From contig CANQZB010000009.1 of NCBI GenBank assembly GCA_947628195.1, positions 1 to 14,915 on the forward strand: DNA of 14,915 bases, written 5' to 3'. The position numbers and the translations under genes were made by a program. Positions 1 to 8,747 of the stretch are shown here, piece after piece. This stretch comes from an uncultured Clostridia bacterium (GTDB lineage: Bacteria > Bacillota > Clostridia > Christensenellales > UBA1242). Numbering within the stretch: the first letter of the stretch is position 1; each line of letters begins with the position of its first letter. Below the pieces are notes generated by a model, which was not told the origin of the DNA, made no database searches, and saw nothing but the letters and a program-made list of their open reading frames with translations.

Positions 1-3000
1 CCAAAGTATAGCCATCTTCATCATCTTCGGTTACATAAATAACTTCCAAATTCATAACAACCATGCCTTCTGGAATTTCTTTAAACAAACCTATTAGCAC
101 ATCGGCATCGTTAAATGGCGCAAAGCTATGAATTATTATTTTTCGCCCGTTGCCATCAAACAAATTAAAGTTAACTTCCATAGGGGTATATTGATATAAA
201 TTTAAATCGTTTCCTAGAATATATGCACGATCGCCAGAAGCCATGTTTAAGAAATCTTCTTCATTTTTAATAACATCAGGCTGTAAGAACGGTGCAACAT
301 CGTTGAACGAAAGGTTATATGTGTACTCATATTCCATATAAGTGTACCCATCCTCAACAGTTGGCGCAATCTGCCAGTTGTTTTCTTCTAATTTTAAATA
401 GAATTTTAAAATTAATTTATCCGATGCATATATGCTGTTTACTAATAATTTGTTGCCAGTTAAAGTTATGTTTGAATTTTCGTTTTTATCTAATTTTAAA
501 TAAGCATTGCTGTTATTAGTGTTAATAGTTTCCAACATGTTGTAAACACCAACTAAATTGCTTGGCCTATAATTATCACTAATTCTATATGTTTGATTAT
601 GGAAGCCGTTGTTGTAAATGCTAATATCATTTGGTGCAAAATAGAATTCCAAATTGGTTTCCACACCAAAATTGCCATAAATTTCTTTATTTTCACTGCC
701 GGTAGCAGTTCTAGATGAAGTTACAGAAATCCCGTGCACCACAAACGGCATAATGTTTAATGTAATTGTATCGGTTGCTGTATCGAACTGATTGTTGGCT
801 TGAGTGGCACGCGTTGTGGCTGTTATGGTTACAGTTTTGCCAATTAAAGCTGAATCAACAGTTTTAAATTTTAATGTGTAAAAGTTTGGATTGTTAGCAC
901 TTTGCACTATTGTGAAATTATCGGTATCTGACAATTTTACTTCAACTGCGCCCTCGTCTGCATTGCGGGTATCTATTCTAAATTCCGCATCCACACCATT
1001 GGCAATATAGAATTGTTTTTCACTGGTGTTTGCGGTTACTTTTCCGTTAGGCTCTACATAATTTATTATAATTGAAGGTAGCATGCGCATATTTATAACG
1101 TAAGTTTTTGGTTCTGACAGCGGTGCACCGCTGTTGTGATAAGCGCGCACGGAAATTGTGTGTAATCGTGATACTGCAGAAGCATCAATACGTGTTGCCA
1201 CATAAAGCCTTGTAACATCCCCCTGCCTAAATAATTTAATGCCTTTGCCATCACTTGAAGGTGGTTCCATTGTGTTAATTCTGCTACCATTAACGCCGGT
1301 TATTTGATAGAAATTTATTTCTTCACTGCCTGTAATATCGGTTATTTCTAAATAATCATAATAACCGCTATCTGGCACCATATCTAATATAATCAACCCT
1401 TCATGACTTGGGCGCAAAACATTAGATAAAGTTATTATAGCATTATCATTTTCGTCTTTTTTAACTGCATTGCCGTCTAGTTCATAAAGATAATTTTTAA
1501 TTTCTATGTTATCTATGCGCTGTGGCAATATTGTAATTGTTGAACTTACAGATTTAATTATTAAATCACCCTGCTTCAAATTTAAATTAACAATTAAATT
1601 TTGCTCATCGGTGAAATCTTTAAGTTTTACAATTCTTACATCAAAAACGGCAATTTGTCTGTTTTCAGTTCCAATGTATTTGTTATCTATAAGTTTAAAG
1701 TCCAATTTAACAAACTCATTTTGCGTTTGTTCTTTATTTATAAGCCCTAACAATTCGTTTTCTTCTAATTTTAGGTCAGTATCGATGTAAACAGTTAATG
1801 AAGTGTGGTCTTCCGGATACAATATAACATCTTCTAATGTCATAGAAACATTGGTTGCTCCGGCAAAAGTGCCAATTTTAAATGTACTAATTAAATCCGC
1901 ATATTTGCCAAACACTTTAACTTTAAGCACTTCAATCTCAACTTCAAGATATGGCGATATGGTTATTTCAAACATATAATCATCTAGTTTTTCTGTAATT
2001 GAAATGTTAAAAGGTGTGTCTTTATCTATATAAATTGAATTAATTGTAATTGTGCCATCTTCGGCTGTTGTATAAGTAAAGTTTTGCCCACTTATTGTTA
2101 AATGTTTTAAATATTTAACAGTTTCCTCATTTAATTGCTCAACACCCTCTTTTGTAATTATTTTTAAATCTAGTTTTAAATTAACTGAGTTGTTTGTAAT
2201 ATAGTTAAATTCTGTTAAATTATCCTCACCCTGCAGTTTGCCCGAAGTTAACACATAAAATTGTTTTGCCGAACCTTTTGCAATGTTTATAGTTGCGTTG
2301 TTTGCAAAAGTTTTTTCCATCGCACTTTCACTTATTGCAAAACTATCGCCAAACGGATAGTCAATTACAATATGAATAGTTTTAGATAAATTTCTGTTAA
2401 GCGGAGAAGTAAACGTTAAGCTACAAGTCCCCACATTGTTTATTATAATTTTGTCAATGGAAATTGCCAAAATGTTAGGGTTAGACGAACTTACATTTAA
2501 CCTTTGCTGGCTAAATTCTGGGTTCAACTTGAACTCTTCAAACAAATCTAAAATTTTATAAGTGTTTTTTGTTGTTTGATGTTGTAAATAATCCTCATAA
2601 TTTGGGTCTAGCGGGCTTAAATCAAAGTCGTAATAATACAAGTGCAAGGCGTTTTGAATTTTTGTTCCCTCATTGAATAAAGCATAATCATTTTTTGCTT
2701 GCGCAGTTAAATCGGTTGGAGAAACTTCAAATATTGGCTCGTTGTTATTTAAAGAGATGTAAATATATCCACCATTAATGGCTTCGTTTCCGCCCCAATT
2801 TGTGTAATCCACCCCTTGCATGCTATCGTAAGTTATTCCAAAAGAAGCTTGGTCAAAATTAGAAATCTCAGTTTCTTCTTTATTATTGTTAATGTATTTA
2901 GCATAAACCTTATTGAAAACGGTCTTTTCTTCATTGGCCAACACTGTGTGTATTAATTCTGGAGAAGTTTCTGGGGAAGTTATAACCTCTTTATTAATCG

Positions 3001-6000
3001 CCCCCATAAAATAGCCATTAAAGAATATGGAAAGATTATCATCTTCCGCGTTGTTAGAAATTATGCCTGCAAAATTTGAATTGCCAACAATGTAAGCATT
3101 AACACTTGAATATAAAATAGCCGTTGTTTGAATAACGCCTGAACCATCTAAACTTTCTACTCCGTTTGACGCAAAACCCACAATGCCCGAAACATAATTT
3201 TCGGCAGAAATATCTGCAGAATCAAAATCGTTAGTAGCTAAATTGCTATAATCCCACCTATAACTCATAACCGAACAGAATGCAAACACGCCAGAGTTAG
3301 AGTAGCCCGCTATACCGCCTACATTTTCTGTGCCAGAAACTCCGCTGCCGGCCTCTAAAATTTGATAATGAACATTATAGAAACTTCCATTAATGTCGTG
3401 CCCAACAATTCCGCCAACATTATATGTTCCTTGCACATCCATTGAAGATGTTGAGTTGGAAATTGCAAAATCGTCATAAGAAGAGCCGTTTAATTCCAAC
3501 ACTGTAAGGTTTCCTCTTGTAATGGTAAAATTTAATTCTATGGCATTTTCACATTCGTTTTTGCCAACTATGCCACCAACGTTGTAACATCCCTTAATTG
3601 AGCCAGTTGTATAAGCGTTCTTTATAACGCCTAAATTTTGACCAACCACACCGCCAACGGCGCTGTCTGTGTTAGTTAGTTCGGTAGCATCAATTTCGGC
3701 ACTGGAAATAGCACCTGCCCCATTGATTGAAACATTAAATATTACATCTTCATTATTAATTTCTGCCAAAACTGCATAATTGGCATTAAGCGCAATCCCT
3801 GTTGTTTTATCATAACCTAAAATATTGCCATTATTAACGCCAACAAGCGCGCCAAAATTTGTTAAAGCACTTCCGCTTAAATTAATATTTCCGTTAACGC
3901 CAATAATTGAATTTGATGTGTATTTTATTGTGTTATTATTAATGCCAGCAAGTGCACCAAAATTTACACTGCCACCGCTGAATGTGCTTTTGCCAGACAT
4001 TGTAATTGTTACATTTTCAAGCGTTCCATTATTTACGCCTATTAAACCCAAGGTTGAATCAGCATTAATGTTATAATTATAGTTTACAACAAAATTAACA
4101 TTAGAAATTTCGCCATTAACTTCTTCAAAAAGATTTTTTGCGCTGTTATTTAATTCTATCCCTGTAACCGAATAGATGTAATTAGTGCTTCCTTCGCTAT
4201 CCGAAACCAAACTGCCTGTAAAGTTTTCAATTATATCCCGCCTTGTAATGTTTATGTTCGTCATTAATTTAAAATGCCTATCAGGATATGTTTGCATTTC
4301 CCAGAATTCAGCTTCATTGGTAACTAAATAAGGGTTTTCTTTAGATCCATTAGAGAACATTAAATCAATAACAAGATACGCGTTCTTATGCCCATCTTTT
4401 AAATAAGACTGAATGTTAGTTATAGCACCGGCGCTGGATAAATCCTCCTTTAAAACATCGCGCGCAAAAATGTATATTTTTAAATTAGCGCTTTGCCTTA
4501 TGTTGTTCCCATTAACTGTAAGAACATTATTTTGAATTTGCACCACGCTTCTGTCAACATTTCCATTGCTATCTGCCACCAACATAAACACGCCCGGGTT
4601 GGTAACAACTCCGCCGTTTGAAATGTTGTTTATTTGCAATTCATATTTTGCGCTTTGATCTGCGCCAACTTTAATGTTTATGTAATGCCCGGCGTTATTC
4701 GTGTTTCTAATTTTTAAGCCAGAAACAAAGGTTGGGTCTCCTTCGCCTATAACTTCATTATAGCCGTCAACTGTCAGCCTATCTGTAAATATAGGTTCGT
4801 ACACATAAATTCGGCAAATGTTTGAATTTAGCACCTTGTTAAATTGCCTTATTTGCGCATTAATTGTAACAACGCTGTAAGGCATATCTTCGCCCACACC
4901 GCCAAATCTAACTTTTATTGAATTGTTAGTTTGGTTAATTGAAGTGATATAGGTTGGCACTTGGTCCTTTTCAATGCCCAAAACCGCAATTCCCCAATCC
5001 ACTTTATTTTCGTTAGAAGGTTGAACGTAATTCCATAAATTAGCATCGGCAAGCGTAACTTCAAGTTCGGCTTCCCCCAAATCCTTATCCATTGCGCCTA
5101 AACTCTCATAAAAATATCTAGTTAAAGTTTCTGCGTTTAAGGAAATTTGACTATCAGTTAATTCTTCATATATAAACAAGGTTATTGATTTGCTTATTGT
5201 TTTAAACTCTGTTGAACTTGGCGTTAAAATGTTTTCAAAGGTGCTAACAACAACAGACATTGTTATTGTGATGTCGTTATTCTGGCTGTTAAAATATGTA
5301 CCCTTTTTAAAAGTTAGCCGTGCATAACTTCCAAGCACTTGAACTTGAATAAAGTCATCAACATCTTCTTCAACACCTTCAGCAAACGATTTATCAAAAT
5401 TATATTCTTTAATAATGTTTGTTGATGTAAATTCATTGCCAATTAATAGGTTTAAATCTAAATAATCAAAATTGCTGTTTTGTTTTGGCACAATGTAATC
5501 AGCAGTGTAATTAGCAAATTTATTGCCATCTGCATCCTTATTTTCAAAAGCGCGCCCGCCCAATTCTTCTAGGTCAAGAGCAAAGGAAACATCCTTATCT
5601 TCTATATCTTGATAAATATAACAAACGACGACCGTTTCCTCCGTGCCATTTTCTTGGCTAAACGCTATTTCATATCTGCCAATATCGGTATTTTCATCAA
5701 ACACTAAAATAATGTAATTGTTATTTCCGCTATTGTAAGAATATTTGTAAGATATTGTGGTGCTTGCGCTTTCTAAAATGGCACTGCCCAAGCCCAAATA
5801 ATCCACACTGTTATTGTATTGCTTTATTTTTAACGGATTGGCATTCCCGCCTCTAACATTAACACTAATTTCCGCATTATTAACTGGCGCGCCCTCATTT
5901 AAAGCCAAAGGCATTAAAATGTATGCGCCGTTTGTTGTGCTTCCGTCAACTGGCCTGTTGTTGCCATTTAAACGATTTAAATAAACGCTGTTGTCATTTG

Positions 6001-7744
6001 CAAGTTTACCTTCAACCGTGTTAGGCGAAATTGCACTGCCTTCTTTTTTTAAATTGCCGGCTTCAATTCTCAATTCACTAACACCGGTTTTATATTCAAA
6101 GTTTACCCTTACATTTGCTGAACTTAAAGCGTTTAAATATTCATAACGCCCTTCGCTGTTATAACAAGTTTCTGCTATTAAATAAAGGTTTTCTTTTGGG
6201 TCCCCCACCAAATTTGATTTAATATGCACTCTATCTTGATAACTAAAAGGCTCGGAAACTAGCATTTCGCCGTCAAAACTAAACTTCATTGGTCTGCTGT
6301 TTAAATAAATTTGAAGCAAATATCCATTTGTTCTAATTTTTGACGCCAGCTCTTGTTTTTGCGTTTCGCTGGCTTCAATTTCGTTAACGCCTTCCCCTTC
6401 TTCACCCGTGAAATGAGCATTCAGCATAGAAGCATCCACTTTTAAGCGAACAAATCTCAAATCTGCATAACTATAATCCGGAATAGGGCTGAAATTAAAT
6501 AAAGCACCTAATGAGTTTGCATAAAAATCATATAAACTGCCAGCGTCAACAACGTTATCTTCCGCCCCCAGTTTTTGATTTTGCTTAAAAACTTCTATTG
6601 TGTCTGGGCTTATTTCACATCTAACTTTTACTTGCTTTTTTATGGCAGAAATTTCTCCCACACAGTTTTTAGGTTCAAGCCCAATTATTACATTAAATGC
6701 GCCCCTGCTTACAACATTCGGCTTTGATTGAACACGAATTTCATTTTTTTCAATTTCAACCAGTTCAACATATTCGTATTCATCTAAAATGTAAGTGTAG
6801 CCATAGCCATTAGTGGTGTAATCTAAATAGTTAAGCATTGAAAGTTGGTCGTCAACACATTCTAGCCAAATAGGAAAGCTACCAAGTTTGCTATCGGCAT
6901 CATTATAATTTGCATTGGTAATTAAAACAATTTCCTCGTTGTTTGAAATAAAATCTTGATAGGTTTCACTAGATTTTAAAACAATATTTTCATCGCTAAG
7001 TGTTTTTGCAAAAACCACCTTTATGGTTATATTTTCATAAACCTTATTTTCAAAATTTTGCATGGTGGTAACCGGATGCAAGGTTATGTATCCATTGTTT
7101 TCCGCCCCACTGCCTATTGTAAACCCACTAATTAATTGGGCGCCGTTAACTTCAACGGTTTGAGGCGTTACAGAATTTAAATTTTTGTTATCTGCTTTAA
7201 CAAAATAAATGGCATCGGTGCTACCATAAGGCTGTAAAGATAAAAGTTCACTTGAAACAATATTCGCTGTTCGGCTTCCTGTTTCTGGAATGGACATTAC
7301 ATATGTGTTTATTGAACTGTTTTTTAAAGTTAAATTGTTGGACTTTTGTTCTACAATTAAATCAATGCTATAACTCTTGTTTGAAGAAAGGTGCGTAACA
7401 ACAAGTTTGCCCTTCCCCGGTTTGTTTGCTAAAATATCGGCATAATACATATTGCCACTTAATAGAGTGTTGGAAACGGTAACTAAATCCGCACTTTGAG
7501 ATGTTATTGCCGTGTTGCCAATGTCGCCAGTGCTTATCCCGTCAAACCTAACGGCTAAACGAATAGTATCCTTATCGTTTTCCGGGTCAGCATTGTTAAT
7601 AACCAAATTTACGGAGGTTATTTTCTCGCCACTCATATTGTAAAAGCCCATGGAGAGATTGTTATATTTATTACCGCAAGCGGAAAAAACAATTGGCGCA
7701 AGCGCAATTAAAAGCATTATTAAAAAACCGCAAAACTTTTTCAT
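1..7744 (-). CDS. Giant modular surface lipoprotein with Ig-like and GLUG/beta-helix cassettes (3' end outside window)
   Basis: The frame opens at ATG 7744 after an AAGGGG Shine-Dalgarno and stays open for 2581 codons to the left edge. Residues 1-23 form a lipoprotein signal: KK, a hydrophobic core, then FSAC with Cys23 as lipidation site, so the mature protein should sit on the outer face of the membrane. Residues about 60-130 resemble a bacterial Ig-like (Big_2) fold, with a KPGKGKLVVTH strand. Long beta-rich stretches follow to about residue 1135. NPYLVTNEAEF at 1137 opens a cassette with GLUG motifs (for example VGGIVGKN, VGGIAGYS). Another Big_2-like unit (SSNPNILAI...GTCSLTFTS) lies near 1740-1800, followed by more Ig-like sequence. 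A second cassette starts near 2490. The composition is rich in Asn, Ser, Thr, Asp and Glu, with few Cys. Adhesion or matrix binding is the usual guess for such proteins, but no ligand can be named. The C-terminus and total length are unknown. Confidence 0.9.
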   Translation of the reverse strand, partial: MKKFCGFLIMLLIALAPIVFSACGNKYNNLSMGFYNMSGEKITSVNLVINNADPENDKDTIRLAVRFDGISTGDIGNTAITSQSADLVTVSNTLLSGNMYYADILANKPGKGKLVVTHLSSNKSYSIDLIVEQKSNNLTLKNSSINTYVMSIPETGSRTANIVSSELLSLQPYGSTDAIYFVKADNKNLNSVTPQTVEVNGAQLISGFTIGSGAENNGYITLHPVTTMQNFENKVYENITIKVVFAKTLSDENIVLKSSETYQDFISNNEEIVLITNANYNDADSKLGSFPIWLECVDDQLSMLNYLDYTTNGYGYTYILDEYEYVELVEIEKNEIRVQSKPNVVSRGAFNVIIGLEPKNCVGEISAIKKQVKVRCEISPDTIEVFKQNQKLGAEDNVVDAGSLYDFYANSLGALFNFSPIPDYSYADLRFVRLKVDASMLNAHFTGEEGEGVNEIEASETQKQELASKIRTNGYLLQIYLNSRPMKFSFDGEMLVSEPFSYQDRVHIKSNLVGDPKENLYLIAETCYNSEGRYEYLNALSSANVRVNFEYKTGVSELRIEAGNLKKEGSAISPNTVEGKLANDNSVYLNRLNGNNRPVDGSTTNGAYILMPLALNEGAPVNNAEISVNVRGGNANPLKIKQYNNSVDYLGLGSAILESASTTISYKYSYNSGNNNYIILVFDENTDIGRYEIAFSQENGTEETVVVCYIYQDIEDKDVSFALDLEELGGRAFENKDADGNKFANYTADYIVPKQNSNFDYLDLNLLIGNEFTSTNIIKEYNFDKSFAEGVEEDVDDFIQVQVLGSYARLTFKKGTYFNSQNNDITITMSVVVSTFENILTPSSTEFKTISKSITLFIYEELTDSQISLNAETLTRYFYESLGAMDKDLGEAELEVTLADANLWNYVQPSNENKVDWGIAVLGIEKDQVPTYITSINQTNNSIKVRFGGVGEDMPYSVVTINAQIRQFNKVLNSNICRIYVYEPIFTDRLTVDGYNEVIGEGDPTFVSGLKIRNTNNAGHYINIKVGADQSAKYELQINNISNGGVVTNPGVFMLVADSNGNVDRSVVQIQNNVLTVNGNNIRQSANLKIYIFARDVLKEDLSSAGAITNIQSYLKDGHKNAYLVIDLMFSNGSKENPYLVTNEAEFWEMQTYPDRHFKLMTNINITRRDIIENFTGSLVSDSEGSTNYIYSVTGIELNNSAKNLFEEVNGEISNVNFVVNYNYNINADSTLGLIGVNNGTLENVTITMSGKSTFSGGSVNFGALAGINNNTIKYTSNSIIGVNGNINLSGSALTNFGALVGVNNGNILGYDKTTGIALNANYAVLAEINNEDVIFNVSINGAGAISSAEIDATELTNTDSAVGGVVGQNLGVIKNAYTTGSIKGCYNVGGIVGKNECENAIELNFTITRGNLTVLELNGSSYDDFAISNSTSSMDVQGTYNVGGIVGHDINGSFYNVHYQILEAGSGVSGTENVGGIAGYSNSGVFAFCSVMSYRWDYSNLATNDFDSADISAENYVSGIVGFASNGVESLDGSGVIQTTAILYSSVNAYIVGNSNFAGIISNNAEDDNLSIFFNGYFMGAINKEVITSPETSPELIHTVLANEEKTVFNKVYAKYINNNKEETEISNFDQASFGITYDSMQGVDYTNWGGNEAINGGYIYISLNNNEPIFEVSPTDLTAQAKNDYALFNEGTKIQNALHLYYYDFDLSPLDPNYEDYLQHQTTKNTYKILDLFEEFKLNPEFSQQRLNVSSSNPNILAISIDKIIINNVGTCSLTFTSPLNRNLSKTIHIVIDYPFGDSFAISESAMEKTFANNATINIAKGSAKQFYVLTSGKLQGEDNLTEFNYITNNSVNLKLDLKIITKEGVEQLNEETVKYLKHLTISGQNFTYTTAEDGTITINSIYIDKDTPFNISITEKLDDYMFEITISPYLEVEIEVLKVKVFGKYADLISTFKIGTFAGATNVSMTLEDVILYPEDHTSLTVYIDTDLKLEENELLGLINKEQTQNEFVKLDFKLIDNKYIGTENRQIAVFDVRIVKLKDFTDEQNLIVNLNLKQGDLIIKSVSSTITILPQRIDNIEIKNYLYELDGNAVKKDENDNAIITLSNVLRPSHEGLIILDMVPDSGYYDYLEITDITGSEEINFYQITGVNGSRINTMEPPSSDGKGIKLFRQGDVTRLYVATRIDASAVSRLHTISVRAYHNSGAPLSEPKTYVINMRMLPSIIINYVEPNGKVTANTSEKQFYIANGVDAEFRIDTRNADEGAVEVKLSDTDNFTIVQSANNPNFYTLKFKTVDSALIGKTVTITATTRATQANNQFDTATDTITLNIMPFVVHGISVTSSRTATGSENKEIYGNFGVETNLEFYFAPNDISIYNNGFHNQTYRISDNYRPSNLVGVYNMLETINTNNSNAYLKLDKNENSNITLTGNKLLVNSIYASDKLILKFYLKLEENNWQIAPTVEDGYTYMEYEYTYNLSFNDVAPFLQPDVIKNEEDFLNMASGDRAYILGNDLNLYQYTPMEVNFNLFDGNGRKIIIHSFAPFNDADVLIGLFKEIPEGMVVMNLEVIYVTEDDEDGYTL
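3299..4048 (-). repeat. GLUG-type motif array inside the giant lipoprotein
   Basis: Within residues about 1233-1482 of the giant protein a short glycine motif recurs with variation: GLIGVNNG, FGALAGINN, FGALVGVNNG, VGGVVGQN, VGGIVGKN, VGGIVGHD and VGGIAGYS. Spacing is roughly 20-45 residues. This matches the GLUG motif known from bacterial surface proteins, where each unit is thought to form a turn of a right-handed beta-helix. The array is preceded by NPYLVTNEAEF and a strand-rich lead-in typical of such cassettes. The copies have diverged enough that the DNA itself is not a simple tandem repeat. Confidence 0.75.
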
Positions 7745-7805
7745 ATGTCCCCTTATTAATTTAACCTAAATGCAATAAATTATTTTAAATTAAATAATTT
7801 TTATT

Positions 7806-7835
7806 ATTATAAATAATAATGTAGAAAAAAGTCAA
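7806..7835 (-). promoter_or_regulatory. Sigma-A-type promoter for the giant lipoprotein gene
   Basis: On the minus strand, TTGACT (7835-7830, 5/6 to the -35 consensus) and TATAAT (7811-7806, 6/6) are separated by 18 bp. They lie about 60 bp upstream of the ATG at 7744, so the leader would be about 50-60 nt. A perfect 8-bp AT dyad (7803-7810 with 7813-7820, two bases between) overlaps the -10. It could be an operator, but AT-rich DNA makes such dyads by chance. Confidence 0.6.
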
Positions 7836-7895
7836 ATAAAAAATAGCATTCATAAATAAAAATTTTAATTAATATTTTATTTAAAGGAATTATTT

Positions 7896-8177
7896 ATGGA
7901 AAATAAAGAAAAAGAAATAATAAAAAAAGAACAAAATTTAACATTAATTAACAGGCAAAATTTAACAATTAGTGGCACAACTAAAATAATTAGTTTAAAA
8001 CCGGATTTAATTCAGTTAAACACCGTAATGGGTGGAATAATTATTACCGGCACAAATTTGGAATTAATTAATTTAGATAATTCTACAAATAAGGCAGAAA
8101 TTAATGGAAATGTAAACGCCATTAAATATGTTGAAGGTAAAAATAAAGAGCCGTTTTTTAGGAAAATTTTTAAATGA
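7896..8177 (+). CDS. yabP: Sporulation protein YabP
   Basis: This is a 93-residue protein of the YabP/YqfC family. In Bacillus subtilis YabP is made in the mother cell and takes part in spore cortex formation. The family signature is visible: QNLTISGTTKIISL (residues 22-34), then LNTVMGGIIITGTNLELINLD (41-61) and a final strand ending NGNVNAIKY (70-78), an all-beta layout. The N-terminus is Lys/Glu-rich with no signal peptide or membrane span. The start is set by AAAGGAA at 7883-7889, 6 nt upstream. The stop overlaps the yabQ start as ATGA, the usual yabP-yabQ order. In Bacillus this group is sigma-E controlled; a possible CATA-type -10 lies at 7851 but is too weak to call. The assignment rests on motif pattern plus gene order. 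Confidence 0.88.
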   Translation: MENKEKEIIKKEQNLTLINRQNLTISGTTKIISLKPDLIQLNTVMGGIIITGTNLELINLDNSTNKAEINGNVNAIKYVEGKNKEPFFRKIFK

Positions 8178-8548
8178 TTTTTTCAACACTCAATCAATTT
8201 AATTGTTTTTTATTTTTTATTTTTTTTGGAATTGTAAGCGGTTTAATTGGGTCCGCATTAAATATTTTATTTTTAAAAAAATATCAAAAAATTTATTTAA
8301 AAATCATTTTTGACACCATTTTTTACACTTTTTTTGCAATTTTTTATGTAATTTTTATAAATCTATTTAATTTTGGTAAATTTTCTTTTGCGTTAATTGC
8401 CTCGTGCATATTGGGCTTTGTTTGGATAAATAAACTTTTATTTAATTTAGTTGATTTTTTACAAATTAAGTGGTATAATATATTTATTAAAATTTTTAAG
8501 CACAAAGGAAAGACAAATGCAAGAAAACGCAAGTTCAAAAAAAGTTAA
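8174..8548 (+). CDS. yabQ: Spore cortex biosynthesis protein YabQ
   Basis: This 124-residue membrane protein starts inside the yabP stop (ATGA) and is probably translated by coupling. Hydrophobic segments lie at residues about 9-33, 43-64 and 72-98. The segment FFFIFFGIVSGLIGSALN near the N-terminus fits the YabQ family, whose members carry four or so spans and are needed for cortex peptidoglycan synthesis in Bacillus. The tail (KHKGKTNARKRKFKKS) is strongly basic and presumably cytoplasmic. The last 32 nt overlap divIC in another frame. Sequence alone is only moderately diagnostic because the protein is so hydrophobic; the position between yabP and divIC makes the call secure. Confidence 0.8.
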   Translation: MIFSTLNQFNCFLFFIFFGIVSGLIGSALNILFLKKYQKIYLKIIFDTIFYTFFAIFYVIFINLFNFGKFSFALIASCILGFVWINKLLFNLVDFLQIKWYNIFIKIFKHKGKTNARKRKFKKS

Positions 8549-8747
8549 ATTATTTTTATTCTCAGCAATTCTTGTTATAGTGTTACTGCTGGTTGTTTCC
8601 ATTGCGGAAATTGTTAACATAAACCTTAAAAACCAACAAATTTTATCTCAACAGCAAGAAATTGAAAGGTTATATGAGCAACGCGACTATTACGAAACTC
8701 AAAAGCATGACGGTGGTGGCGATAATTTAGTGGAGGAGCAAGAATGA
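8517..8747 (+). CDS. divIC: Cell division protein DivIC/FtsB family
   Basis: This is a 76-residue single-span protein of the septum formation initiator (DivIC/FtsB) family, which joins FtsL and DivIB/FtsQ in the divisome at mid-cell. A short basic cytoplasmic end (residues 1-11) leads into a transmembrane helix (about 12-32). A coiled coil (about 34-62: NLKNQQILSQQQEIERLYEQ) and an acidic Gly-rich tail follow. I chose ATG 8517, not the ATG at 8451 in the same frame: AGGAA at 8506-8510 is well spaced, and the longer form would add an N-terminus inside yabQ. The protein is short for the family, which is often 90-130 residues. Its stop overlaps the next start (ATGA). Confidence 0.8.
   Translation: MQENASSKKVKLFLFSAILVIVLLLVVSIAEIVNINLKNQQILSQQQEIERLYEQRDYYETQKHDGGGDNLVEEQE

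Noticed and set aside
319..4076. Short open frames of 65-95 codons within the giant gene (319-519, 1093-1290, 1506-1790, 3825-4076)
   Set aside because: They lie in other frames of the long minus-strand gene, lack ribosome sites and encode low-complexity hydrophobic or Pro-rich sequence with no family resemblance.
7831..7858. Possible sigma-E promoter for yabP (GTCAAAT ... CATAAATA)
   Set aside because: The -10 matches only the CATA part and the -35 is poor; in DNA this AT-rich such matches arise by chance. Kept only as part of a finding.
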